Assembly: GCF_001592965.1 (NCBI RefSeq) | Contig: NZ_LRPC01000028.1 | Span: 62,001 to 126,000 of the forward strand | Direction: 5' to 3' | DNA length: 64,000 nt | Origin: Roseivirga spongicola | Lineage (GTDB): Bacteria; Bacteroidota; Bacteroidia; Cytophagales; Cyclobacteriaceae | Shown here: positions 25,000 to 32,342 of the stretch, piece after piece | How the letters are laid out: the number at the start of each line of letters is the position of its first letter | Numbering within the stretch: the stretch's first letter is position 1 | Translations under genes and position numbers: made by a program | Notes under the pieces: generated by a model | What the model was told of the DNA's origin: nothing | What the model saw: the letters and a program-made list of their open reading frames with translations, nothing else | Database searches by the model: none

Positions 25000-25078
25000 T
25001 TTAATCCTGTACAGGATTAAAGATTCATAATGCGCTAACTAGCCTAAATCAGCAAATAATAATCTCTTAATGAGATTA
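25000..25078. promoter_or_regulatory. Two further perfect inverted repeats between hipBST and the protease gene
   Basis: At 25000-25021 TTTAATCCTGT is followed directly by its exact complement ACAGGATTAAA, a 22-bp perfect palindrome that contains ATCC-N6-GGAT, reminiscent of the E. coli HipB core TATCC-N8-GGATA. At 25060-25078 TAATCTC-TTAAT-GAGATTA is a second perfect repeat. Neither has a T tail, so they look more like protein sites than terminators. The rest of 25079-25239 is AT-rich with no gene. Confidence 0.5.
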
Positions 25079-25239
25079 AACAGCGTATAAATTGAAATAT
25101 CGCAGACATGGTTACTTCCCCAATATAGAAATTATAAAATATTGAAATACAATCAGTTATAATTTACTAGCAACCAAATAGCAACGAGGGACTAATTATT
25201 TTCCTACACCATATTCCAAATAAAGGAAAATGAAAGAAA

Positions 25240-27225
25240 TTATTTCAACTTCAAAAACTCCCAAGTATACCTGAAATTGGGTTCATAGTCTTTGGGGTTG
25301 ATACCTATTTCTTCCAGTATACCCAGTAATTTAGATTTGTTGACTTTTTCTAATAACAGAAGTTTCGAGGATAATTTGATAAGCCACTTACGGTTGTCAC
25401 GGAGAGTCTCATAAGCTAATGAATAGGCTTCAGTAATTTCTTTTTGAATAATACTGTCAATGTTTTCTTGACGGATTTTAGAGTCTTGCTGGTTTAGGTT
25501 GCTGAATGCTCCTAGGTCGTTACCAAACCCATACTGCTTAATACCCTTTGCGGCTAATTGAGTCGCCTGATTCAAGTCGTCATAAGCTCCAATAGTAATC
25601 CGTTCTTTACCAAAGGTCAATTCTTCTGCTGCTCTTCCTCCAAGCATAGCAGCTAGTTCTAATCTGAAATCGTATTTAGAAAGTAATTGCTCATTTGATT
25701 TATGATAAACGAAACCTAGAACCTCCGAGCTTTTAGATTTTACCACTACTTGTTCTGGTACCCTTCCAGTCAGTAACAGTTTGACCAATAAATGACCGGT
25801 TTCGTGAATTGAAATTATTATGTCTTTATCAGACCTTTTGTTATCGTGGTTGCTTCGAGTCTTTCTCAGTAGAAAGCTATAGACTTTCTCCCGTTCCTTT
25901 TTATAACTGATGCCTTCTTCTTTAATGAAGGTGGCAATTACTTGATCATTGTTTATCCAAAAGCTTACAAGGTTAATGTCTAATTTTTCTTTCCTAAAAG
26001 TGTTCAGAATTTTAGGGAGATGAATTCTGACCTGTGAATCAATGCTGGTTAGGACTGGTCTGTAGCCCAATGATGGAATTATGGCTTCATCGTATAGTGG
26101 ACTCAAAAAGGACTTCTCATACTCTATTCTGAATCCAAAATTATTTTGTGCATCAACGGATATAGCTTCGAGTTCCTGTTGAATGAAAGATTTGTATTGC
26201 TCTTCATTAATTGAAGGATATATGATGTGGTTATTGCCCAATCTGGCCACCTGCTCATGTCTGAACAAGCTTTTGAGTTTAGACTTGACATCGTTAATAT
26301 TGATTTCGAGTGATTCTCTATAAAACTCATCAGCCGACAAATCCATAGAGTAATTACTGCTCATTGGATAAAGGCTATTCAAGTTGCCAATGATGAATAT
26401 TATCGATTTGCTGCAGTCGATCTGGGTAGGAGACATATACTCATCGATTACTTTCTTGATGAAATCAACGGTTTCTGCTTCATTCATCGACATAAAGATA
26501 TCCTCAATTTGTGCTAGATTATTGAAGCCTGGAATACCAGATTCTAATAGAGTAAAATAGAAGGAGGGAGGTACTAATCGATTTTCGAATTCACTTTCTT
26601 TAGCTTGGTTTCCATTGAGTTTTGAACGTTTTCTTTGAATCTCTTGAAAGAAAGGTCTTTTAGTTGTTACTATTCCATCTTTCGCTTTTACACCCTTAGC
26701 ACTAAAATACTCAATCTCTTTGATGAGATTAGCCATGTCTCTCAACTTGAAAGTGCTTGCAACATCTACAGTGAATTTCCCACTATCTAGAAGTTTCCAA
26801 ATAATTCTATTTTCGTGTTCAATGAGTTCTGTACCACTTTGATCTATAGTTCTCGCTAATTGGAACTCATCGAGTATTAACGCAGTGGGTCTGCTGGACC
26901 GATGTTGTAAATCCTTTAATTGGTCTACAATATTGAGCTTACCACCTTTTAGGTCCCCTAGATCAAAATGATAGGAATGATCAGTAAGTTGGAGTAGCTC
27001 TAAAAACCGCTTAATGACCGAAGTTTTGCCAACTCCAGTCATGCCCCAAAGATTAACGATTAGTGGCCTTTCTTGAATCTCAGAAAGAATATACCAGCTT
27101 GAGATATATTCTGATAACTGATCTATGATATGATCAAGCCCTATGAATTCATCTTTCAATTGATTCGATACCTTTTCAATCAGGTTCGATTTAAATTTTA
27201 AGGTTTGGGTGAAGTCTTTGTCCAT
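25240..27225 (-). CDS. Soluble AAA+ ATPase fused to FtsH-like M41 metallopeptidase
   Basis: The 661-residue protein has an N-terminal ATPase with Walker A GMTGVGKTS (61-69) and Walker B ALILDEF (Asp119-Glu120), interrupted by a long insert (about 170-330). Its surroundings (DEFIGLDHIIDQL before Walker A) look like Clp/torsin-type AAA+ rather than FtsH AAA. The C-terminal third is a clear M41 peptidase: HETGH (474-478) with zinc ligands and catalytic Glu475, LGGRAAEELTFG (528-539), and GAYDDLNQAT, whose Asp550 matches the third zinc ligand of FtsH. There are no membrane helices, unlike FtsH. It diverges from the glycosylase-fold gene at 27319 across a WYL-type operator. It is expected to unfold and degrade proteins; the target is unknown. 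Confidence 0.88.
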   Translation of the reverse strand: MDKDFTQTLKFKSNLIEKVSNQLKDEFIGLDHIIDQLSEYISSWYILSEIQERPLIVNLWGMTGVGKTSVIKRFLELLQLTDHSYHFDLGDLKGGKLNIVDQLKDLQHRSSRPTALILDEFQLARTIDQSGTELIEHENRIIWKLLDSGKFTVDVASTFKLRDMANLIKEIEYFSAKGVKAKDGIVTTKRPFFQEIQRKRSKLNGNQAKESEFENRLVPPSFYFTLLESGIPGFNNLAQIEDIFMSMNEAETVDFIKKVIDEYMSPTQIDCSKSIIFIIGNLNSLYPMSSNYSMDLSADEFYRESLEININDVKSKLKSLFRHEQVARLGNNHIIYPSINEEQYKSFIQQELEAISVDAQNNFGFRIEYEKSFLSPLYDEAIIPSLGYRPVLTSIDSQVRIHLPKILNTFRKEKLDINLVSFWINNDQVIATFIKEEGISYKKEREKVYSFLLRKTRSNHDNKRSDKDIIISIHETGHLLVKLLLTGRVPEQVVVKSKSSEVLGFVYHKSNEQLLSKYDFRLELAAMLGGRAAEELTFGKERITIGAYDDLNQATQLAAKGIKQYGFGNDLGAFSNLNQQDSKIRQENIDSIIQKEITEAYSLAYETLRDNRKWLIKLSSKLLLLEKVNKSKLLGILEEIGINPKDYEPNFRYTWEFLKLK

Positions 27226-27241
27226 CTTTTGTATCTTTTTT

Positions 27242-27277
27242 CAAAAATAGAGTGGGGAGTATGACAGGTTATGTCAC
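27242..27277. promoter_or_regulatory. Divergent promoter with 17-bp operator (protease / glycosylase genes)
   Basis: The inverted repeat ATGACA-GGTTA-TGTCAC occupies 27261-27277 (inner arms TGACA/TGTCA perfect). The leftward -7 box TATTTTTG reads 27249-27242, leaving 11 bp between box and operator. The same motif and the same 11-bp spacing occur at the WYL gene promoter (30236-30252). Confidence 0.7.
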
Positions 27278-27318
27278 AGTATAGAGTATAAATTGAATAA
27301 AAATAAAATTGAAATAAC

Positions 27319-27942
27319 ATGAAGCACTTAAAATGGAGTCCTTATGTAGGTGACAACTTTAGTACTGCTAAGTCTAAATTACTTTTGATTGGAGAGAGTC
27401 ATTATTTAGATGAAAAACCTGACAGTTTAAATCGATCTAAGGACCCTCAGTTTACTAAAGAAGTTGTAAAGTCACTTGGTGTAAATGAGGACTATTATCC
27501 ATCACATTTCTTTCCAAACGTAAATCGATTGTTTGCTTTAAATGATACTAGTAGAGAAGCTTTTTGGTCAAAGGTGGCATTCTATAATTTCATTCAAAGA
27601 CCGATGTTTACCAAAAATACCAGACCAAATAGAGCAGACATCGCATTAGGCTGGAGTGCATTTGATGAAATTCTTGAAAAATTAAGTCCAGATATTTGTT
27701 TATTCCTCGGAAATTCAAATGCGAAAACTATGCAAAAGGGGCTGTCTGAAAATCAAAAACTTAAAGTTGAACCTTTAAGGTATATGAATAAGGTTGGGGG
27801 TAGTTGGTTTTATAAATCAAATATCGAAAGAGACGATAAAACAATTACATGTTTATTCATAAAGCATCCAAGCCGCTATTTTTCATATATTAAGTGGAGA
27901 AAAGAACTATCTAATAAGTACGATATCATATTTCATATTTAG
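27319..27942 (+). CDS. Uracil-DNA-glycosylase-fold protein
   Basis: The 207-residue protein opens with KSKLLLIGESHYLDE, corresponding to the first beta strand and motif of the uracil-DNA glycosylase superfamily (family 4/5-like LLxGExxG). It later has DICLFLGNSNAKTMQKG (strand and helix after LxWG) and, near residue 180, FIKHPSRYFSY, equivalent to glycosylase motif 2 (HPS). The expected chemistry is base excision, or binding of modified bases, but the catalytic Asp/Asn of motif 1 is replaced by SH, so activity is uncertain. It is divergent from the protease gene (93-bp gap with operator) and its stop overlaps the convergent glycosylase-fold gene by 4 nt. Confidence 0.7.
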   Translation: MKHLKWSPYVGDNFSTAKSKLLLIGESHYLDEKPDSLNRSKDPQFTKEVVKSLGVNEDYYPSHFFPNVNRLFALNDTSREAFWSKVAFYNFIQRPMFTKNTRPNRADIALGWSAFDEILEKLSPDICLFLGNSNAKTMQKGLSENQKLKVEPLRYMNKVGGSWFYKSNIERDDKTITCLFIKHPSRYFSYIKWRKELSNKYDIIFHI

Positions 27943-28814
27943 TACAAAAATGTTGATAGTAATTGTAGTTCTACTTCACTCCACCCAGCTGATCCACTTA
28001 GCTGGTTTGTAAGAATTACGGTTCGCTCCTTATCTGAGGATTGAAATTTGAGATAGCTTTGTCTCCCAACTTTACCTTGGTCGATATAGTCAACATCATA
28101 TATTTTTTCAGTTAGTCCCTGGTTTTCCTTTAGACTATCGTAAGATCTATACGTAAGCAGCACCTTTGAGAAGCTTTTAAAAAATGGCTTTTTGAACATC
28201 TCTAATCTAGCGGGATGTAATGTAGCCTTACCGGTACTGTATTGAGATGGGAGATGGTTGAATTCGGTTATAAAGCATTGATTAAAAAAGTCTGTTTTAG
28301 AGTTTAATAGTGAACTGTAGTTAGTCAATTGGTTAACAACCTTTCTGTATAGCCTCCAAGTGTGACCGCTATGAAAATCATCTTGAATTCCACCATAAGG
28401 CTTCTTTACTGAAAAGTATTTGCCCTCTGTTTTTAGTGACCAATAATAATTATTGAGAATTGATTCTTTCAATAACTGATATTCTAAGCACTGGAAGTTG
28501 TATTTGTATTTGGAGCTTTCATTGACTTGTTTGATATCAAAACCCTTTTCTTTTCCCACAATAAGTATGTCAGATTCGGGGTTTCCATAACCTAGGAATA
28601 CAGGGTTTGCGAACTTTTGTTGGGCCTGTTTGTCTAAGTGTAGAAAATGATCTCTCCAATAAATAAATTTCTCTTCTTCGTCATCTGAATGAAGGAGATG
28701 TTTAAAAGTATCCCGAAGAGGATTCTCATTTTCTACTTCAATATCCTCAATTTCCCTTATTTGATGTTTTTGCGACCAAGTCACTAAATCGGTAAAAAGT
28801 TGCTGCTTATTCAT
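27939..28814 (-). CDS. Second uracil-DNA-glycosylase-like protein
   Basis: The start at 28814 forms an ATGA overlap with the stop of the preceding gene and gives 291 residues; the ATG at 28835 would add seven. After a helical N terminus the core reads FLGYGNPESDILIVGKEKGFD, the glycosylase-fold strand and motif 1 region, followed by a long insert, VLLTYRSYDSL, and near the C terminus ILTNQLSGSAGWSEVELQLL, which aligns with motif 2 (HPSPLS) but lacks the His. It is therefore probably a catalytically altered relative of the protein encoded at 27319. It is third in the WYL operon. The assignment rests on motif order only. Confidence 0.6.
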   Translation of the reverse strand: MNKQQLFTDLVTWSQKHQIREIEDIEVENENPLRDTFKHLLHSDDEEEKFIYWRDHFLHLDKQAQQKFANPVFLGYGNPESDILIVGKEKGFDIKQVNESSKYKYNFQCLEYQLLKESILNNYYWSLKTEGKYFSVKKPYGGIQDDFHSGHTWRLYRKVVNQLTNYSSLLNSKTDFFNQCFITEFNHLPSQYSTGKATLHPARLEMFKKPFFKSFSKVLLTYRSYDSLKENQGLTEKIYDVDYIDQGKVGRQSYLKFQSSDKERTVILTNQLSGSAGWSEVELQLLSTFLY

Positions 28815-29299
28815 TGTTTGGTATGCTTTATCCATTGTTCAATTTTATCTTTATCACCTTTTGAGATATCCCTCTCCGTATAGCCCTCAATCTGCTCAAT
28901 CAACTCATTTCGAATAGCATTTTTGAAGTCTCTTGAAATCACTTCCGGCTCATAGTAAATGATGCTATTAATGTTCTTGACAGATTCTAATACACGATTA
29001 TTGTAAACGTTCAAAGTCTCGTTAATTCTGAAATCTTCAACGGCATGTTGATGAGAAAAATAGAAGCTGAATTCCTCATTGTATTTTGAGTAATCAAAAT
29101 TAGCATTCAGTTCATTGGTGGTTATATAGATCAATAGATCTCCATTATTCATGGTTACATCGTAATAATCACGAATAAATGATATTCCATTCTCTAGATT
29201 TAGGTGTAATCGCATAGATAATTGATGCTCGGAAACCGTTTCAGCAACTACTGGGTCAAAGTATTCAGTGAGTTCACTCATGCGCTTATTGTTCATCAT
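28811..29299 (-). CDS. Unknown protein in the WYL operon
   Basis: I place the start at 29299, one nucleotide after the WYL stop codon (TGA-A-ATG), giving 162 residues beginning MMNNKRMSELTEYFDP. A longer version from 29347 would overlap the WYL gene by 47 nt and is less likely. The protein is acidic, with mixed alpha/beta pattern and many Asn/Tyr residues; no transmembrane helix and no motif I recognise. Its stop overlaps the next gene's start (ATGA), so the three genes WYL, this and the glycosylase-like gene are tightly coupled. It may be an adaptor or a specificity factor, which is a guess. Confidence 0.7.
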   Translation of the reverse strand: MMNNKRMSELTEYFDPVVAETVSEHQLSMRLHLNLENGISFIRDYYDVTMNNGDLLIYITTNELNANFDYSKYNEEFSFYFSHQHAVEDFRINETLNVYNNRVLESVKNINSIIYYEPEVISRDFKNAIRNELIEQIEGYTERDISKGDKDKIEQWIKHTKQ

Positions 29300-29300
29300 T

Positions 29301-30212
29301 TCATGATCGAATACCCCACTTATCAATAGTTGAATAACGTTCTCCAATTCCTTTAAAGATAGCTTTTAAAGCCATAACCAAGGATTTAGGCTTAGTAACC
29401 GTTATAAATGCTGAATGCATCAACAGTTTTTGCTCTAGTTCGTAATTGTGGACTACTTCCATTTGAAAGTAAGACTCATCATTATCATCAATTAGGTGTT
29501 GCTGTGATTTGTGAAGTGGGAGGGAGTTCAGGTAATTCTTTTGGCTTAGAGGAGCTTTAAACTCTACTTTGATCAATTGATTCGCATCGAATACTACACC
29601 AATTACATGATCAAATAGACTTTCAATATTGTGGTTCGGCCTCCTTTCAAAAGAAGATTTAGTGATTTCAAGGTCAGAAATTCGGTCTACACCGTAAGTC
29701 CTTAATTCCTTAGTATCCGTCTTATAGCCAATTACATACCACCGATTCAGATACTCCCGGAGTAAATAAGGTTGGATACTACGCTGATTGATGCTTTCTC
29801 TCTGATAGCTGTGGTGTCTGAAGGTAATTACTCTTTTCTTGTCTATGGCCTCTAAGAGTTTGGGAACATTTGATATACCTTTTAAAAGATCTGCTTCACC
29901 ATAGGAGATGTACTTAGCATAGTTTTCTTTACTGAGGTTATCAGCGAGATAGGCAATTTCTAAAAACCTAACAGATCCACTTGAGTAACCTTCTTCCGCA
30001 GCAATGTAGTACCCATTCTCTTTACGGTCATATTCAATCTCGATACCATAGTTTTGTATCTGCTCGATGTCCCGTATTAAAGTCCGTTTGTCTATGTAGA
30101 TATCATGTAGTTCATCAAGATCCTTTAGAATCTTCTTTCTGCTCGGAAATGAATGATTTTTCACCTTTTCATAAATCAAGTAATACCTACGAAGTTGATT
30201 TTGATTAGCCAT
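29301..30212 (-). CDS. WYL-domain transcriptional regulator
   Basis: The 303-residue protein has an N-terminal helix-turn-helix (about 5-60, with SRKKILKDLDELHDIYIDKRTLIRD in pieces), a WYL domain (about 125-200, QPYLLREYLNRWYVIGY and DRISDLEI) and a C-terminal WCX region. WYL proteins bind nucleic-acid ligands and often regulate defence genes (for example BrxR, CapW). It heads a three-gene leftward operon. A perfect 17-bp inverted repeat 24 nt upstream of its ATG is probably its own operator, and a matching site lies before the protease/glycosylase pair. Confidence 0.92.
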   Translation of the reverse strand: MANQNQLRRYYLIYEKVKNHSFPSRKKILKDLDELHDIYIDKRTLIRDIEQIQNYGIEIEYDRKENGYYIAAEEGYSSGSVRFLEIAYLADNLSKENYAKYISYGEADLLKGISNVPKLLEAIDKKRVITFRHHSYQRESINQRSIQPYLLREYLNRWYVIGYKTDTKELRTYGVDRISDLEITKSSFERRPNHNIESLFDHVIGVVFDANQLIKVEFKAPLSQKNYLNSLPLHKSQQHLIDDNDESYFQMEVVHNYELEQKLLMHSAFITVTKPKSLVMALKAIFKGIGERYSTIDKWGIRS

Positions 30213-30216
30213 GTGA

Positions 30217-30252
30217 TAAAGGTATGCAAGCGACTACGACAAATTGTGTCGT
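30217..30252 (-). promoter_or_regulatory. WYL operon promoter with 17-bp operator
   Basis: ACGACA-AATTG-TGTCGT (30236-30252) is a perfect inverted repeat. A TACCTTTA box (one mismatch to TAnnTTTG) reads leftward at 30224-30217, leaving 11 bp to the operator, the same as at 27249/27261. Transcription would start at or next to the ATG (30212), so the mRNA may be nearly leaderless. Confidence 0.7.
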
Positions 30253-30330
30253 AATATAAAAGAAATCAATACCAAGGGTTAGGTATGGGGTTAATCTGCA
30301 GACTTAAGTCTTTATTGTTTAGCGAATTAA

Positions 30331-30475
30331 AGACTGATAAATCATTCAATAAGTAGTAATTAGTAGGTTAAAGACTGATAAATCATTCAAAATGAGTATC
30401 TTTGATTCTTGTTAATGAACGGTAAACCATTCATTAATAGTTTAATATTATGTTAATGACTGATAAATCATACGT
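30331..30475 (+). promoter_or_regulatory. hipBA promoter with four regularly spaced operators
   Basis: Four copies of CTGATAAATCATT or close variants have their GATAAATCA cores starting at 30336, 30377, 30421 (GGTAAACCA) and 30462, spacings 41, 44 and 41 bp, about four helical turns each. Each core is an inverted repeat TGAT-AA-ATCA. The -7 box TATCTTTG is at 30397-30404, and the fourth copy overlaps the start codon region of hipB. Cooperative binding by HipB is the likely explanation. Confidence 0.75.
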
Positions 30476-30806
30476 AAACTGGGCTCAAATGACTGATGCA
30501 GCATTGGCTGAAACCATCGGTGCTTTTGTAAAACATCATCGCGTTCGTCAGAATATGTCGCAAGACGAGACTGCTGAAGCAGCTGGAATCAGTCGATCTA
30601 CCTTGAGTCTGTTGGAAAGAGGAGAAGGGGTAAAGTTGTCGACACTGATTCAAGTGATGCGAGTTTTAAACGTTCTTCATGTGATGGACGCCTTTGAGGT
30701 GAGGGAAGAAGTGAGCCCTTTGGCCTATGCTAAGCTCAAAAAGAAGTCGAGGCAGAGGGCTAGCGCTAAAAGATCATCGGGAGGTAATGAAGATTTAGGA
30801 TGGTAG
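30450..30806 (+). CDS. hipB: HipB-type XRE antitoxin
   Basis: This 118-residue protein has a helix-turn-helix at about 25-90: IGAFVKHHRVRQNMSQDETA, EAAGISRSTLSLLERGEGVK and LSTLIQVMRVLNVL. A basic tail (KKKSRQRASAKRSS) follows and may contact DNA or HipA. A second ATG two codons in (30456) is an equally good start. The gene overlaps hipA by 7 nt. It should repress its own promoter through the four-site array, and inhibit HipA. Confidence 0.9.
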   Translation: MLMTDKSYVNWAQMTDAALAETIGAFVKHHRVRQNMSQDETAEAAGISRSTLSLLERGEGVKLSTLIQVMRVLNVLHVMDAFEVREEVSPLAYAKLKKKSRQRASAKRSSGGNEDLGW

Positions 30807-32104
30807 ATGTAGCAGAGGTTTACTTGTGGGGCGAATTAGTGGGAGCAGTCAGTTGGAACGAGAATACACGATTGGCCAGTTTTGAATATGCTCCAAGGTT
30901 TCTGGATAAAGGCTGGGATCTTTCACCCATTAAAATGCCTTTGAGTAATGGAGCAAGAATCTACAGCTTCCCTGAGTTAAGAAAAGGCAAAGATGAGGCC
31001 TACGATACCTTTAAGGGGTTGCCAGGGTTGCTGGCGGATGCACTTCCAGATCGATATGGAAATCAATTAATCAATATCTGGCTAATCCAGCAGGGTAGAC
31101 CAGAAAATAGTATGAACCCTGTAGAACAGCTCTGTTTTATAGGTAAAAGAGCGATGGGAGCTTTAGAGTTTGAACCCGCTCAGTTGACCAATAAACAAGG
31201 TGGGTTCAATATAGAAATTGACAGTTTAGTTAAGGTCGCTCATCAGTTACTGGCTAAAAAAGAACAACTAAAAACAGATTTATCCAGAGACGAGAAAGAG
31301 GCTTTAAGGCAAGTGCTGAAAGTCGGGACTTCAGCAGGTGGAGCAAGGCCAAAAGCAGTAATTGCTTATAACGAATCTACTAGTGAAGTCAGATCGGGTC
31401 AGGTAGATGCGCCCAAAGGGTTTGAGCATTGGTTACTCAAATTAGATGGTGTCAGTGATGCTCAGTTTGGTGAAAGCACCGGTTGGGGCCGAATAGAATA
31501 CGCATATTATTTAATGGCTACTAGTTGTGGTATAGACATGATGCCATCGAAGCTTTTGGAAGAGAATGAAAGAGCCCATTTTATGACAAAAAGATTCGAC
31601 AGGGAAGGAAATGACACAAAACACCATGTGCAAACGCTATGTGGCTTACAGCATTACGATTACAATTCTAGAGGTACCTTCAGTTATGAGCAAGTTTTTC
31701 AAACCATGAGAACCTTACGTTTAACCTATCCTGAGGCTGAACAGATGTTTAGGCGTATGGTATTCAATGTTTTGGCCAAAAACTGTGACGATCATACCAA
31801 GAATTTTGCCTTTATGCTGAAAGAAGGTAGTAAATGGCAGCTGACTCCAGCATATGATGTTTGCTATGCTTATAACCCAGAGAACTTTTGGCTGAAGAAT
31901 CAGACCATGTTGGTACGAGGTAAACAGGAGGGTATTCTTAAACAAGACCTTCTGGAAATTGCTAAGGAGAATAGTGTTAAACGTCCAGATAGAATCATCG
32001 ATGAGATTCAAACAGCGGTGTCGAATTGGCCTAAATTTGCTCAAGCCGCTGGAGTTGACAATCAAAAGATCAGCGCATTACAGTCTACTTTTCCTGCTGT
32101 TTAA
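30800..32104 (+). CDS. hipA: HipA-type Ser/Thr kinase toxin, full length
   Basis: The 434-residue protein contains both N-terminal subdomain (VYLWGELVGAVSWNENTRLA) and kinase. Recognisable are FKGLPGLLADALPDRYGNQL, the P-loop-like LKVGTSAGGARPKAVIAY (Gly-rich loop), the catalytic stretch NVLAKNCDDHTKNFAFML (Asp, Asn) and the metal-binding TPAYDVCYAYNP. HipA of E. coli phosphorylates glutamyl-tRNA synthetase and arrests translation; the target here is inferred by family. It differs from the HipT protein in the same island in keeping its N domain, so the two systems are unlikely to be a recent duplication. Confidence 0.92.
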   Translation: MVDVAEVYLWGELVGAVSWNENTRLASFEYAPRFLDKGWDLSPIKMPLSNGARIYSFPELRKGKDEAYDTFKGLPGLLADALPDRYGNQLINIWLIQQGRPENSMNPVEQLCFIGKRAMGALEFEPAQLTNKQGGFNIEIDSLVKVAHQLLAKKEQLKTDLSRDEKEALRQVLKVGTSAGGARPKAVIAYNESTSEVRSGQVDAPKGFEHWLLKLDGVSDAQFGESTGWGRIEYAYYLMATSCGIDMMPSKLLEENERAHFMTKRFDREGNDTKHHVQTLCGLQHYDYNSRGTFSYEQVFQTMRTLRLTYPEAEQMFRRMVFNVLAKNCDDHTKNFAFMLKEGSKWQLTPAYDVCYAYNPENFWLKNQTMLVRGKQEGILKQDLLEIAKENSVKRPDRIIDEIQTAVSNWPKFAQAAGVDNQKISALQSTFPAV

Positions 32105-32197
32105 ACAATTAGTTCAATAATATTGTGAGCATTAAATAGGGTATCGATCCGATGTTGACCGCTTCATACAAATCACTAAGTTAGCCCATACTTTTAT

Positions 32198-32332
32198 GTG
32201 AATATTGCCCCTACAAGACTTGCTGAATTGCGAAAAGCTACCGCCACTATACAAGCCAACGCGAATGCAGAAACCATTAAAAAAAGGTTGGAGGATAAGC
32301 AGTTATTAGAAGCTTTTTTCGAGAAGGGCTAA
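32198..32332 (+). other. Possible 44-codon reading frame or gene fragment downstream of hipA
   Basis: From a GTG at 32198 the frame reads VNIAPTRLAELRKATATI and continues with a Lys/Glu/Leu-rich helix ending LLEAFFEKG before TAA at 32332. The amphipathic composition looks protein-like, but there is no clear start or ribosome site and the frame is closed just upstream (TAA 32177). It could be the tail of a lost gene or a small antitoxin-like peptide. The rest of 32105-32342 shows nothing. Confidence 0.3.
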
Positions 32333-32342
32333 TTATATAGAG

